A stretch of DNA of 64,000 nt, taken from positions 1-64,000 of the forward strand of contig JALHMG010000003.1 in assembly GCA_022844135.1 (NCBI GenBank), in the 5' to 3' direction. The notes below the pieces were generated by a model. That model made no database searches and had not been told where the DNA came from. It was given only the letters and a program-made list of their open reading frames with translations. Origin of the DNA: Lysobacterales bacterium. GTDB taxonomy: Bacteria > Pseudomonadota > Gammaproteobacteria > Xanthomonadales > SZUA-5. This document shows positions 9,388-18,728 of the stretch, one piece after another. Within the stretch, counting starts at the first letter, position 1. Every line of letters starts with the position of its first letter. Made by a program: the position numbers and the translations under genes.

Positions 9388-10259
9388 GCGACGGCTCCAG
9401 CGCGAACGGTGGTCACGAAAATGTCTTCCAGGCGCATCGGATCGACGCTGTCGACGACGAGTCCTTGCGCGATCAGACGCTCGGGCATGTCTGCGGAATA
9501 GCCGCGCACCTTGATCTCCAGCACCGAACCGTTGCGCCGCGCCATGGCGATTTCCGGCCACTGCGGCGTGGCCGCGCCATGGCACACGATGCGACGCCAA
9601 TCGTCCAGAAAGCGTTCCTTGTCTTGCGATGCGATCAGACGTCCTCGATGCAGAAAGCTGATCGAATCGGCGAGTTGCTCAACATCGTGCGTGTTGTGCG
9701 ACGAGAACAGCACGCTTCGCGAATCGTCGCGCAATACATCGCTCAACACCTCAAGCACCTCGCTACGCGCGACCGGGTCCAGCCCGGTGGTCGGCTCATC
9801 GAGCAGCAACAGCCTCGGCCGGCGCGCGAAGCAGAGCAGCAGCAGCGCCTTGACTCGTTGACCGTGCGAAAAGCCGGCAATCGTTTGCTCGCTTTTGAGA
9901 TCGAAACGACGCAGCAAGTCGCGCGCATAGACTTCGTCCCAACCAGGATAAATCGATGCGATCAGATCCATGTGCCAGCGCAGTGTCTGGCTCTTGTAAA
10001 GGCGCATATCTTCGGACGCGAAACCGACATCCCGTTTCACCGCAACCTGATCGTCCGGCATGGACAAACCGAGCACCTGCACCGTGCCGCGATCGGCCCG
10101 GACGAGTCCCGTGAGAATGCGTAGCAAGGTGGTCTTGCCGGCGCCGTTGACGCCCACCAGACCCATGATTTGCCCATCCAGCAAATTCAGGGTCACGTCT
10201 TCGAGCGCGAACTGCGGGTAGCGCTTGTGAATGCCTGTCAGGGCGAACGCTGCCGTCAT
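9384..10259 (-). CDS. ABC transporter ATP-binding protein
   Basis: Protein of 291 aa with Walker A GVNGAGKTT at about residues 36-44, a Q-loop region (DVGFASED), signature FSHGQRVK, Walker B LLLLDEPTTGLD and the switch His in SSHNTHD. The C-terminal 80 residues form a small domain (RRNGSVLEIKVRGYSADMPERL) often seen in DrrA/CcmA-type exporter ATPases. Start and stop overlap the neighbours by 4 nt on both sides (ATGA), so all three proteins of the operon are translationally coupled. Confidence 0.95.
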   Translation of the reverse strand: MTAAFALTGIHKRYPQFALEDVTLNLLDGQIMGLVGVNGAGKTTLLRILTGLVRADRGTVQVLGLSMPDDQVAVKRDVGFASEDMRLYKSQTLRWHMDLIASIYPGWDEVYARDLLRRFDLKSEQTIAGFSHGQRVKALLLLCFARRPRLLLLDEPTTGLDPVARSEVLEVLSDVLRDDSRSVLFSSHNTHDVEQLADSISFLHRGRLIASQDKERFLDDWRRIVCHGAATPQWPEIAMARRNGSVLEIKVRGYSADMPERLIAQGLVVDSVDPMRLEDIFVTTVRAGAVA

Positions 10260-10642
10260 GATTTTCTGGTCTCCTCAGTGGCTGCATCGAGCAATTGTTG
10301 GATGTCTGCGCGCGTCAGCCCAAGCCGCGCGGCACACGCCAGGAACGATTCCAAATGGCGCCCCATCTCGGCGCGCAATAGCGCCCTGGGTAAGTCCTGC
10401 GTCGCCGCAACGAACGATCCCTTGCCGTGACGCGTGACGATCACGCCCGCATGTTCGAGTTCAAGGTAGGCGCGCTTGACCGTGATGACGCTGACCCTGC
10501 TCCCCGCTGCCAGCTCGCGGATCGATGGCAGCGGATGTCCTGCCGGCCAGTCGCCCGCCATCACTTTGGTCGAAATCTGATCGACGATCTGCCGATACAT
10601 CGGCCGACTGTCGCTGTCAGAAAGAAAGAGTTCCGCGCTCAC
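10256..10642 (-). CDS. GntR-family regulator, YtrA subfamily
   Basis: Protein of 128 aa using the GTG at 10640-10642 (MSAELFLSDSDSRPMYRQIVDQI), which matches the family N-terminus. The frame can extend 15 codons further, but those codons lie in the operator palindrome. A winged helix-turn-helix occupies residues 15-80 (LPSIRELAAGSRVSVITVKRAY), and a short C-terminal helix pair without an effector domain marks the YtrA subfamily. These proteins repress their own operon, usually genes for an ABC exporter, as found here. No Shine-Dalgarno precedes the GTG, so the message may be leaderless. The stop overlaps the ATPase start. Confidence 0.88.
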   Translation of the reverse strand: MSAELFLSDSDSRPMYRQIVDQISTKVMAGDWPAGHPLPSIRELAAGSRVSVITVKRAYLELEHAGVIVTRHGKGSFVAATQDLPRALLRAEMGRHLESFLACAARLGLTRADIQQLLDAATEETRKS

Positions 10643-10682
10643 TGTGCATACTGTACTTATCTCGTATGCACAGTATGCACAG
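10642..10682 (-). promoter_or_regulatory. Palindromic operator of the GntR-ABC operon
   Basis: A perfect 13-bp inverted repeat (CTGTGCATACTGT at 10642-10654, ACAGTATGCACAG at 10670-10682) is separated by 15 bp and ends on the proposed GTG start codon. The right arm is also part of a direct repeat of TATGCACAG (10665-10673 and 10674-10682). Its position and symmetry fit an autorepressor site for the downstream GntR protein. Binding is inferred, not shown. Confidence 0.75.
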
Positions 10683-10716
10683 CGCAATTTCGGCCGTCAA
10701 GCGCGGTTTACGGTTG

Positions 10717-10860
10717 GATTGCGAGGAGCATTGGTTCTTCAATTGCGACAACGAGCAACGACGAGATCGGCGCAAAGAACGAGCAAGCGCCGCGTAAGCG
10801 AAGAAATGACAGCGATCAGTTTGTCATCCGAACCGGATCGCAGGTTTGCGCGACGCTGGG
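10717..10860 (-). repeat. Degenerate palindromic element, copy B2
   Basis: This stretch aligns with the reverse complement of the 27337-27590 element. Shared blocks include ACGAGCAACGA, CGGCGCAAAGAACGAGC and a GCGAAGAAATGACAGCGA block that matches GCGAGGAAATGGCAGCGA. The apical hairpin here reads ATTG-GTTCTT-CAAT. The terminal repeats are not recognisable, so this is a decayed copy. It lies between the GntR operator and element A1. Confidence 0.65.
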
Positions 10861-10903
10861 CAGGAATCGAGTCGTTTCTTTGCAGTCGTAAGAAATGTTC
10901 GGG

Positions 10904-11068
10904 CTAGTGTGGTGTCCCAAAAATAACTGGAAGAAATGTCCGATGGATTTCGGCCCGAGGCAAGGCGCGAGAAGGAGTCATAGCAGCGCTATGGCGACGA
11001 CGAGCAACGTAGCATTCGGGTCGAAAGACGCGGACATAATTCCAGTTATTTTTGGGACACCACACTAG
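10904..11068. mobile_element. MITE-like palindromic element, copy A1
   Basis: A 165-bp unit bounded by perfect 29-bp inverted repeats (10904-10932 and 11040-11068). Inside, ATGTCCG/CGGACAT and TTTCGGCCCGA/TCGGGTCGAAA also pair, so the whole unit folds into one long hairpin. The tip is CATAGC-AGC-GCTATG, flanked by GGCGCGAGAAGGAG and GCGACGACGAGCAACG. The outermost CTAG on both sides may be a target duplication. It has no coding capacity. The right arm supplies the TAG stop of truB at 11065-11067. Confidence 0.85.
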
Positions 11069-11958
11069 GCGGCGACCGAAACAGCGATGCCACGAGTGGT
11101 TCGCAGCACACCGTCTCGTGCGGCGCCAATGGCGATCAATCGTTCGGCGTGGAATACCGCCAGGTTTTCGCCGACGATGTCCGTGGACACGAACTGACCC
11201 TGTCGCAATTTCGCGGCCGAGATCGTATCGACATCCAGTCGCTGCAGATGCCCGACGCCAGCTTCGATCGGCAGTAACAGCGCGTCGAGTCGCTCGATGG
11301 ATTCGTGCTCGATGGAATCGAGCGCTTGCATGGCCGGAGCGAGAAACGGCGTAGCCCAAGTGCGCCGCAGGCTGACGATATGTGCGCCGCAGCCGAGCGC
11401 TTGCCCCAGATCGTCGATCAGCGAGCGGATGTAGGTACCGGAGGAGACGTCGCAGTCGAGCGTGATCAGAGGAAGTTGCAGTGCGACGATATCGAAGCGC
11501 GACACGACGATCGCCCGAGCCGCACGCTCGACCGTTTCGCCGCGCCGAGCGAGTTCGTAGAGCGGTCTGCCATTGCGCTTCAGCGCCGAATACATCGGCG
11601 GCACTTGCATTTGCGGGCCGCGAAAGCGCACGAGTGCGCTGTCGATTTCCGCTACCGAAAGCGCCGGGACCGGGCGGGTCTCGACGACCTCACCTTCCGA
11701 GTCCAGGGTGTCGGTGCGTTGCCCCAGGCGCGCGGTAACCCGGTAACCCTTATCGCCGCCCAGCATCAGGCCGGCAAGCTTGGTCGCTTCGCCCAGGCAA
11801 ATCGGCAACAGGCCGCTGGCCAGCGGATCGAGGGCGCCGGTGTGCCCCGCTTTCTCAGCGCGAAAGGCGCGGCGCACGCGCTGCAGAGCCGCATTCGATG
11901 TGGGTCCGGAGGGTTTGTCCAGCAGCACAATACCGCTCACGTGCCGCGCGCCGCGCAT
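11065..11958 (-). CDS. truB: tRNA pseudouridine(55) synthase TruB
   Basis: Protein of 297 aa that converts U55 of the T-loop in tRNAs to pseudouridine. It begins with the family hallmark GIVLLDKPSGPTSN. The catalytic Asp is in GHTGALDPLASGLLPIC, the GGDKGYRVTARLGQRTDTLD block follows, and CDVSSGTYIRSLIDDLG lies near residue 180; a C-terminal PUA-like part (LRQGQFV) completes it. Its ATG overlaps the rbfA stop by one base (TGATG). The stop codon lies inside the terminal repeat of palindromic element A1, so the last residues may have been altered by the insertion. Confidence 0.97.
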   Translation of the reverse strand: MRGARHVSGIVLLDKPSGPTSNAALQRVRRAFRAEKAGHTGALDPLASGLLPICLGEATKLAGLMLGGDKGYRVTARLGQRTDTLDSEGEVVETRPVPALSVAEIDSALVRFRGPQMQVPPMYSALKRNGRPLYELARRGETVERAARAIVVSRFDIVALQLPLITLDCDVSSGTYIRSLIDDLGQALGCGAHIVSLRRTWATPFLAPAMQALDSIEHESIERLDALLLPIEAGVGHLQRLDVDTISAAKLRQGQFVSTDIVGENLAVFHAERLIAIGAARDGVLRTTRGIAVSVAA

Positions 11959-12308
11959 CAGCTCTTCAGCGAATCGCGCAGCAACTGATCGATACGATCG
12001 CCGCGGTCGACCGAGTCGTCGTAGTGGAATCGCAACTCCGGCATCGTGCGCAGCGACACCAGCTTGGCCAGGGTTTGCCGATAGCGCTTGGCTTCCTCTT
12101 TCAACAGCGCCAATGCCGGCTTCGCATCCTCGCTCCGCAGCGCGGTAACGAACACCTTGGCCACCGCCAGATCGCGGCTGACCTCAACATCGGACACACT
12201 GATTTCTGGCAGCAATCCGCCGCGCACATCCTCATGGACGAGCACCGCAACCTCGCGGCGCAACAGCGCAGCGATGCGATCGGTTCGAGCGAAGGTGGTG
12301 CGTGACAT
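11958..12308 (-). CDS. rbfA: 30S ribosome-binding factor A
   Basis: Protein of 116 aa, normal length. It binds the 30S subunit during late 16S rRNA maturation and cold adaptation. The KH-like fold is indicated by RIAALLRREVAVLVHEDVR, the central VSDVEVSRDLAVAKVFVTAL strands and the LRTMPELRFHYDDSVDRGDRIDQLL C-terminus, all typical of RbfA. It keeps its usual place before truB but is separated from infB by three extra genes and a 79-nt gap. Confidence 0.97.
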   Translation of the reverse strand: MSRTTFARTDRIAALLRREVAVLVHEDVRGGLLPEISVSDVEVSRDLAVAKVFVTALRSEDAKPALALLKEEAKRYRQTLAKLVSLRTMPELRFHYDDSVDRGDRIDQLLRDSLKS

Positions 12309-12387
12309 GATGGTTCCTGAGTGGTTCGACAGGCGCTTGCGGCGAGACGGTAGAGCGTCGGTGGCTTGGAGTCAATCGCAATGCGGC

Positions 12388-12669
12388 TCAGGTCAGCGCT
12401 TTCCAGAGCGTCGCAGCACCGATCAGCAAGAAGCCGACGCCTGCAATGATGTGCAGTGTTTTCGGAGTGATGACGTTGGACAGCAAGTGTCCGGCAAGCA
12501 CGCCGATGGCGCTGGTCAGAACCAGTGCCGCCGACGCGCCGAGAAATACCGTCCATTTGCTCGCCTGCTTGTCTGCGGCAAATAGCATCGTCGACAACTG
12601 CGTCTTGTCTCCGAGTTCGGCAATGAAGACCGTCAGGAAGACGGTCAGAAGTAGTTTGGGTTCGATCAT
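12388..12669 (-). CDS. GDT1/TMEM165 (UPF0016) family protein, single repeat
   Basis: Protein of 93 aa with three hydrophobic helices and the family signature ELGDKTQ at residues 18-24. UPF0016 proteins export Mn2+ or Ca2+. Most have two such repeats in about 190 aa; single-repeat bacterial forms exist, usually paired with a second copy, and no partner is visible here. The ATG overlaps the stop of the DUF4276 gene (ATGA at 12666-12669), and no Shine-Dalgarno is evident, so translation is probably coupled. It may act as a homodimer. Whether it works with the ATPase pair is unknown. Confidence 0.85.
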   Translation of the reverse strand: MIEPKLLLTVFLTVFIAELGDKTQLSTMLFAADKQASKWTVFLGASAALVLTSAIGVLAGHLLSNVITPKTLHIIAGVGFLLIGAATLWKALT

Positions 12670-13331
12670 TTTTGGTTGTCGCCGCGTGTCAAAAATTCGA
12701 GCCTTTCAATCCATTGATGAAAATGCGGGCATTTCACGCGCATCGCATCGACACCTATATGCGCAGCGGCGATAGGTCCCAGTCTCGGCTTTCCACTATG
12801 GTATGGCGGATGATGCCTGGTTAGTCGTTTCGAGGGCGCGCCATGCGGAGTGTCGTTGATCTCTTCTGGCGAAAGACCATCAACCTCGGCTTCAAGCTCG
12901 CTCCAAGGCGCGCATTGCATCGCTGCTGCTGATGCCGGCAAATCGGAGAACAGCAGGGCCTCGAACTCATGCAGTTGCAGATGCGGAAGAAATCTGTGAT
13001 CGGAAAAGTGATCAGCCAGCGCATCCTCGATCGATTTCGCTTTCGCGGCGCCAGCTAGTTGCGCATCGTTCCCAGGCCATTGCCTCGGCAGAGCATAAAG
13101 ATCAAACATAGTAGTGACGATAGAACGGCCCCGTGCGAGCTGATTACGAATCTCCCGCTCGACCCGAGGCCAACTTAGCGCGCCGCCTTTGGCTGCGCCG
13201 CCGCTTGGATTTACACCTGTTCGCACAGTGATCGGCCGTATTTCGAGACCAGCGGAACACAGATAAGGGCCGAGCACTTGCTGGACAAACTTAACTTCTG
13301 TGGATCCTTCGACAATGATCAGCACGATCAT
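12666..13331 (-). CDS. DUF4276 (TOPRIM-like) protein, partner of AAA ATPase
   Basis: Protein of 221 aa starting at MIVLIIVEGSTEVKFVQQVL, where the ATG overlaps the ATPase stop. The EGSTE motif near the N-terminus, the central TTMFDLYALPRQWPG acidic motif and FLPHLQLHEFEALLFSD are typical of DUF4276, a family related to TOPRIM/OLD nuclease domains. The EG...E and D-containing motifs would form the metal site. Families of this kind pair with AAA ATPases in anti-phage systems of the OLD, PARIS and AbiL type, so a nuclease or effector role is inferred. Activity is unproven. Confidence 0.82.
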   Translation of the reverse strand: MIVLIIVEGSTEVKFVQQVLGPYLCSAGLEIRPITVRTGVNPSGGAAKGGALSWPRVEREIRNQLARGRSIVTTMFDLYALPRQWPGNDAQLAGAAKAKSIEDALADHFSDHRFLPHLQLHEFEALLFSDLPASAAAMQCAPWSELEAEVDGLSPEEINDTPHGAPSKRLTRHHPPYHSGKPRLGPIAAAHIGVDAMRVKCPHFHQWIERLEFLTRGDNQK

Positions 13332-14476
13332 AGGGATGGGCCGGCCCCGAGCACACCGCGTTGCCACAACGAAGAGAGCGACTCGCCGGGCTCGCCTTCA
13401 TATGCCTCAAGCCATTGGCGAAGTTCGTCCTTAGCCAAACGCTTAAAATGGGAAGCGCCGCCACGTCGCTCCACGGTGAAAACATCATCGGCATCGAAGT
13501 AATCAAGCAAAGCCGGGGATTGGGTTGCTATAACCAACTGGCAATGCTCAGCAGCATTGACCAGGAGCGATCCCAGCACATCGATCGCATGCGGATGCAA
13601 CCCTAGTTCCGGCTCATCAAGCAGCAGCACCCTCGGCAGTCTATCCGGGGCTTGCAGTAACAGCGTAGCCAACGCCATGAAACGCAAGGTTCCGTCCGAA
13701 GCCTGGTGTGCATCGAATTCGTAGTCGCGACCACGCTCGAACCACTTGAGGCGAAGCATCGAGCCAGCAAATTCGAACTCGAATCGAGCAAAGCTCGGAT
13801 AGATAAGCCGAATGTGATCTTCGATGAATCGAAACCGCGCGGGCTCTTCATCACGTATCGCTGCCAGAACGGCGGCAAGATTCGATCCTTTTTGGTCTAA
13901 ATAGCGGCGTCTGCCCACTTCGGCACTTTGGCGCAAAGGACCAGAAAAGCTCGTGTCGTGGAACTGAAAACCACGGATGTTTTGCAGCAGTTCCTTGATG
14001 ACGCGTGGCGTCGGCGAAGCAGACGGCTCCATCAGTTTGGATTCGACATGACCACCGCCAAGCTCTTTCCACCGAGGCACCGTTGAACCCGTCGGCAAGA
14101 ACACGTATCTCTCTGATGCGAAGATAAATCGATCCCCAGCAATGGGGACCCACTCGGCCTCGTACTGATTGCGTCCTTTGCTCGTGAGGATATCGACACC
14201 AACAAAGGCCCGATTCGTATGCCTGGAGCCGAAATGCAGCCACCGCGACGCAAATCCCAAATCGGCAATAGCCATCTGAAATTCGCCCGGCGACAACAGC
14301 ATTCGATTCAGCAACCAAAGAACTCGGTACAAATTACTCTTGCCGGCGCCGTTAGCGCCGATCAACGCGGTCGGGCGCCCTGGCGTGAAGCTTAGATCGA
14401 CGTCTTCCAGCGACAGCAAGCCGCGAACTTGCAGCCGCGTCAGCGCAGTCGCTGCAGGCTGTTTGCCAGTACGCAT
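13328..14476 (-). CDS. AAA family ATPase (OLD/AbiL-like)
   Basis: Protein of 382 aa from the ATG at 14474-14476, which overlaps the infB stop (TGATG); a GTG directly before it is an alternative. Walker A is GANGAGKSN at about residue 41, a signature-like ASDGTLRFMALATLL follows, Walker B is VLLLDEPELGLHP, and the terminal switch is VIATQSPALLD. This SMC/RecF-like layout (AAA_21) is typical of toxin or defence ATPases that control a partner effector. The partner DUF4276 gene overlaps by 4 nt. By eye, base composition is lower in GC than flanking infB, which suggests acquisition. Confidence 0.88.
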   Translation of the reverse strand: MRTGKQPAATALTRLQVRGLLSLEDVDLSFTPGRPTALIGANGAGKSNLYRVLWLLNRMLLSPGEFQMAIADLGFASRWLHFGSRHTNRAFVGVDILTSKGRNQYEAEWVPIAGDRFIFASERYVFLPTGSTVPRWKELGGGHVESKLMEPSASPTPRVIKELLQNIRGFQFHDTSFSGPLRQSAEVGRRRYLDQKGSNLAAVLAAIRDEEPARFRFIEDHIRLIYPSFARFEFEFAGSMLRLKWFERGRDYEFDAHQASDGTLRFMALATLLLQAPDRLPRVLLLDEPELGLHPHAIDVLGSLLVNAAEHCQLVIATQSPALLDYFDADDVFTVERRGGASHFKRLAKDELRQWLEAYEGEPGESLSSLWQRGVLGAGPSL

Positions 14477-17079
14477 CACCCACCCAGCGTCCGCTGCACC
14501 TCAACGCGATCGAAACACTCGATTTGATCGCCCACTTTGACGTCGTTGTAGGCCTTCACTGCGATACCGCACTCGGTGCCCATGCGCACTTCGTCGACCA
14601 GGTCTTTGAAGCGGCGCAACGACTCCAGTTCGCCCTCGAACACGACCACGTTGTCGCGCAACACGCGGATCGGTTTGTTGCGCTTGACGACGCCCTCGAT
14701 GACCATACAACCGGCCACGGCGCCGAACTTGCTGGAGCGGAACACGTCGCGCACTTGCGCCAGGCCAATGATCTGCTCGCGCACCTCGGTCCCGAGCATG
14801 CCGGTCAGTGCCTTACGCACGTGATCGATGGCTTCGTAGATGATGCTGTAGTAGTTGATCTCGACCCCGCCATCTTGCAGCACTTTGCGCGCCTGCGCAT
14901 CGGCGCGGACGTTGAAACCAATGACGATAGCTTTGCTGGCCACCGCCAAGGTTGCGTCGGATTCGGTGATGCCACCGACGCCCGAAGCGATGACATTGAC
15001 CTTGATCTGATCGGTGGCGAGCTTCACCAACGATTCGCGGAGCGCTTCGGACGAACCCTGCACATCGGCCTTGATCAGCAGGTTGAGCGTCTGCACGTCG
15101 CCCTGGCCCATCTGCGCGAACAAGTCGTCGAGTTTGGTCGACTGTTTGGCCAATCGCACATCTCGGCTCTTCAACTCGCGTGCGGTTGCGGCATCGCGCG
15201 CCGCACGCTCATCGGCCACGACGACGAAGTCGTCGCCCGCATTCGGCGTTCCCTGCAAGCCGATGACGACGGCTGGAATCGATGGGCCGGCCTCGGCGAT
15301 CTGCCGCCCGGCCTCGTCGAACATCGCGCGCACACGGCCCCATTGCATACCAGCGAGCACGATATCGCCCTTGCGCAGCGTGCCAGCCTGAACCAGCACC
15401 GTTGCCACCGAACCGCGGCCCTTTTCGAGGGTCGATTCGACGACCGTGCCACGCGCCCTGCCCTTCTCCGGCGCACGCAGTTCGAGCACTTCCGACTGCA
15501 CCAGGATCGCATCAAGCAAGTTGTCGATGCCAAGTCCAGTCTTCGCCGATACCGGGATGAACTGCACATCGCCGCCGTACTCTTCCGGCACGACTTCTTG
15601 TTGCAGCAGGCCCTGCTTGACGCGCTCGGGATCGGCGTCGGCCTTGTCCATTTTGTTGACCGCAACAATGATCGGCACCTTCGCCGCCTTGGCGTGGTTG
15701 ATCGCTTCGATCGTCTGCGGCATGACGCCGTCGTCGGCCGCTACCACCAGAACCACAATGTCCGTGACTTTGGCGCCGCGCGCACGCATTTGCGTGAACG
15801 CTGCGTGGCCCGGCGTATCCAGGAAGGTGATCACGCCCTTCTTGGTATTCACGTGATACGCGCCGATGTGCTGCGTGATGCCGCCGGCTTCGCCGGAGGC
15901 TACGCGGGTACGGCGAATGTGATCGAGCAGCGAGGTCTTGCCGTGATCGACATGCCCCATCACCGTGACCACCGGTGGGCGCGTGATCGACTCGCCGGCA
16001 TTGGGGTCGATGCTGGTCAATTCGGTCTCGATATCGCGCTCGCCAGCGCGCTTGACGGAGTGGCCCAGCTCTTCGGTCACCAACACTGCCGTGTCATGAT
16101 CGATGGTCTGATTAATGGTGACCATCACGCCCATCTTCATCAGCGCTTTGATCACTTCGGGGGCCTTCACGGCCAGCTTCGCCGCCAATTCGGCAACGAC
16201 AATCGTTTCGCCCACTTCCACCTCGCGCACAACCGGCGCGGTGGGCCGGGAGAAACCATGATCGCGGCCACCGCCGCGCTGCTGCTCTTGGGCGCGCGGA
16301 CGCGGCTTTTTCTTGTTCGGGCGACGCGCGCCGTCGCTCAGGTGCAGTTGCCCACGATCGAAGCTCGGCTCGGCCTCTTCCACCACCGCCTCAGCGAATG
16401 CACGCACCGGCGCGCGCTTTCCTGCGACCGGCTTGTGGCCGCGCGGCTTCTCATCGGCCAACTCGCGCTTCTTGGGCTTTTCGACGACAACCGGCTTGGC
16501 CTTATCTTCTTCCGGCTTGCGCTTGGCTTCTTCTTCGGCAGCCCGCGCGATGGCCTCAGCGGCAAGCCGCTCAGCTTCTTCGCGCTCCTCGCGTTCGCGT
16601 TTGCGTTGCTCTTCCAGCTCGCGCTGTTTCTCTTCGTCGGCGATACGCCGGGCTTCGGCATCGCGACGAGCGATGTCTTCAGCGTCGCGCCGCAGTTGCG
16701 ATTCGGCCAACAGCTTCTGCGCATGCTCGCGCTCTGGATCGGCCTCAGATTGCTCGACGACCGAGCTGCGCTTGACGTAGGTCTTCTTCTGCCGAACTTC
16801 GACATTGACGGTCTTCCCGCCGCCGCGCGAACCTCCGGGCGTCAGCGTGATCTCACTCACGGTCTTGCGCTTGAGCGTGATTTGACTCGGCGATTTCAGA
16901 TCTTCTTTGGCTTTACCGTGCGACGCGCGCAGATGCTCCAGCAGCTTGACCTTTTCGGCCGCGCTGACTTCAGCCTGTACGCCGGAAACTCTGAGGCCGG
17001 CCTCCGCCAGTTGCTCCAGCAGCCGCTCCGGCGCGACGCCGAGCACGAGAGCCAATTTTTCTACGGTGATGCCGGCCAT
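14476..17079 (-). CDS. infB: Translation initiation factor IF-2
   Basis: Protein of 867 aa starting at [20 protein letters not shown] (IF2_N domain); an upstream in-frame Met is less likely. A charged Ala/Glu/Arg-rich linker spans about residues 90-280, followed by a second IF2_N-like segment. The GTPase domain has [18 protein letters not shown] and NKMDKADAD. Domains II-IV follow, ending [20 protein letters not shown]-2 positions initiator tRNA on the ribosome. The stop overlaps the start of the AAA ATPase gene, so ribosomes finishing infB can reinitiate there. Confidence 0.98.
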   Translation of the reverse strand: MAGITVEKLALVLGVAPERLLEQLAEAGLRVSGVQAEVSAAEKVKLLEHLRASHGKAKEDLKSPSQITLKRKTVSEITLTPGGSRGGGKTVNVEVRQKKTYVKRSSVVEQSEADPEREHAQKLLAESQLRRDAEDIARRDAEARRIADEEKQRELEEQRKREREEREEAERLAAEAIARAAEEEAKRKPEEDKAKPVVVEKPKKRELADEKPRGHKPVAGKRAPVRAFAEAVVEEAEPSFDRGQLHLSDGARRPNKKKPRPRAQEQQRGGGRDHGFSRPTAPVVREVEVGETIVVAELAAKLAVKAPEVIKALMKMGVMVTINQTIDHDTAVLVTEELGHSVKRAGERDIETELTSIDPNAGESITRPPVVTVMGHVDHGKTSLLDHIRRTRVASGEAGGITQHIGAYHVNTKKGVITFLDTPGHAAFTQMRARGAKVTDIVVLVVAADDGVMPQTIEAINHAKAAKVPIIVAVNKMDKADADPERVKQGLLQQEVVPEEYGGDVQFIPVSAKTGLGIDNLLDAILVQSEVLELRAPEKGRARGTVVESTLEKGRGSVATVLVQAGTLRKGDIVLAGMQWGRVRAMFDEAGRQIAEAGPSIPAVVIGLQGTPNAGDDFVVVADERAARDAATARELKSRDVRLAKQSTKLDDLFAQMGQGDVQTLNLLIKADVQGSSEALRESLVKLATDQIKVNVIASGVGGITESDATLAVASKAIVIGFNVRADAQARKVLQDGGVEINYYSIIYEAIDHVRKALTGMLGTEVREQIIGLAQVRDVFRSSKFGAVAGCMVIEGVVKRNKPIRVLRDNVVVFEGELESLRRFKDLVDEVRMGTECGIAVKAYNDVKVGDQIECFDRVEVQRTLGG

Positions 17080-17136
17080 ACCTTCTCCGAATAATTCTGT
17101 TGCGACGCCTTGTCGCATTGACGCTCGATCAGCCTG

Positions 17137-17159
17137 CCTCTCCCTTGACGCGGGGGAGG
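17137..17159. repeat. Intergenic CTCCC/GGGGG palindrome
   Basis: In the 158-nt nusA-infB spacer, CCTCTCCC (17137-17144) pairs imperfectly with GGGGAGG (17153-17159) across TTGACGCG. The CCCTTGA.C...GGGGG pattern resembles the palindrome found within the DUF969 gene at 38318-38336, which suggests one dispersed family. There is no U-tract, so it is not a standard terminator. Confidence 0.45.
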
Positions 17160-17237
17160 ATGGCGCGACACCTCGCCCAAACCCTCAATCAGCGCAACGC
17201 CCGGGGCGATGATTCATCGCCATGGCGCTGCCGCACC

Positions 17238-18728
17238 TCATTCGTCTGCGAACATCGTCGCACGCGCCGCAATGATCAGCGCGCGGGCGCGGTCTTCGGT
17301 CATGCCCTCGAATTCCATCAGCTCGTCGGTCGCCAGGTCCGCGAGGTCTCCTCGCGAACGCACGCCGCCTGCCGCCAGCGCGAACGCCGTGGCATCGTCC
17401 ATTCCCTCGATCGACAGCAAGGAATCGTCCGGGCGATGCTCGTCCAACGCCTCTTCCTTCGCGATCAGTTCGGTGAGCAACGCATCGCGGGCGCGCGCCC
17501 GCAATTCCTCAACGAGGTCTTCATCGAACTCATCGACGTTAAGCAACTCGCCAGCAGGCACGTAGGCAACTTCTTCCACCGAGCTGAAACCTTCGCGCAC
17601 CAGAATCGCTGCGATCTCTGCATCGACCTGCAAACGCTCGGTAAAGAGCTCTACCGTCGCCGCCGACTCGGCCTCGCCCTTCGCCGACGCCTGCGCTTGC
17701 GTCATCACATTCAATTGCCAACCCGTCAATTTGCTCGCGAGGCGCACGTTCTGGCCGCCGCGACCGATGGCCTGGCTCAACTTGTCCTCAGCGACTGCCA
17801 AGTCCATCGAGTGCTTTTCTTCGTCGACGATGATCGACTGCACCTCGGCGGGCGCCATCGCATTGATGACGAACTGCGCCGGGTTGTCGTTCCACAATAC
17901 GATGTCGATACGCTCGCCGTTGAGCTCGTTGGAGACCGCTTTGACGCGCGAACCCTGCATACCGATACAGGCGCCGACCGGGTCGGTACGATGATCGTTT
18001 GCACGCACTGCGATTTTGGCGCGATCGCCCGGATCGCGCGCAGCGGCCATCACATTGACCACGCCCTGACCGACCTCAGGCACTTCGAGCTTGAACAACT
18101 CCATCATGAATTCGGGCGCGGTGCGCGATACGAACAGCTGCGGCCCGCGCGTTTCGGCCTTGACGTCGAACAGGTATCCGCGCACGCGATCGCCGGTTCG
18201 GAAGTTCTCTCGCGGCACCATGCGCTCGCGCAGGATAATCGCCTCGGCGTTGCCGCCAAGATCGAGATAGACATGGCCGCGCTCGACGCGCTTGACCACG
18301 CCAGTGACCAGCGTGCCGATGCGATCCTTGAATTGATCGACCACCTGCGCGCGCTCGGCCTCGCGGACGCGCTGCACGATGACCTGCTTGGCAGCTTGCG
18401 CCGCGATGCGGCCAAACTCGGCGTTCTCGATCTGCTCTTCGATGAATCCGCCGATCTCGATGTTCGGGTCGTCTTCGCGTGCCACCGTCAAAGCCGTCTG
18501 GCGCTCCGGAAACTCGAGCGGCGAGTCGTCCGCGATGACTTCCCAGCGGCGGAAAGTCTCGTAGTTACCGTTGCTACGATTGATGGTGACGCGGGTCAAG
18601 ATATCGCCGCCATGCTTGCGCTTCGCGGCCGACGCCAGCGCCGCTTCGAGGGCGTCGAAGATGACGGCACGGCTCACGCCCTTTTCGTTGGCGACCGCAT
18701 CGGCGACCAGCAGCATTTCCTTACTCAT
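17238..18728 (-). CDS. nusA: Transcription termination/antitermination factor NusA
   Basis: Protein of 496 aa, the full-length proteobacterial form. An N-terminal RNA-polymerase-binding domain precedes an S1 domain ([27 protein letters not shown]), then KH domains with [21 protein letters not shown] and [18 protein letters not shown], and two acidic C-terminal repeats ([11 protein letters not shown] and the [16 protein letters not shown] segment). NusA modulates pausing, termination and antitermination. The gene overlaps the end of rimP by 8 nt and lies 158 nt before infB, the conserved order. Confidence 0.98.
   Translation of the reverse strand: MSKEMLLVADAVANEKGVSRAVIFDALEAALASAAKRKHGGDILTRVTINRSNGNYETFRRWEVIADDSPLEFPERQTALTVAREDDPNIEIGGFIEEQIENAEFGRIAAQAAKQVIVQRVREAERAQVVDQFKDRIGTLVTGVVKRVERGHVYLDLGGNAEAIILRERMVPRENFRTGDRVRGYLFDVKAETRGPQLFVSRTAPEFMMELFKLEVPEVGQGVVNVMAAARDPGDRAKIAVRANDHRTDPVGACIGMQGSRVKAVSNELNGERIDIVLWNDNPAQFVINAMAPAEVQSIIVDEEKHSMDLAVAEDKLSQAIGRGGQNVRLASKLTGWQLNVMTQAQASAKGEAESAATVELFTERLQVDAEIAAILVREGFSSVEEVAYVPAGELLNVDEFDEDLVEELRARARDALLTELIAKEEALDEHRPDDSLLSIEGMDDATAFALAAGGVRSRGDLADLATDELMEFEGMTEDRARALIIAARATMFADE

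Noticed and set aside
10904-11068. Rho-independent terminator of truB
   Set aside because: The long perfect arms, CTAG ends and a second partial copy elsewhere fit a mobile palindromic element better than a terminator, although it may also stop transcription.
14524-17094. 856-codon open frame on the plus strand
   Set aside because: It is antisense to infB over its full length; high GC and codon bias keep the opposite frame open. No family resemblance.
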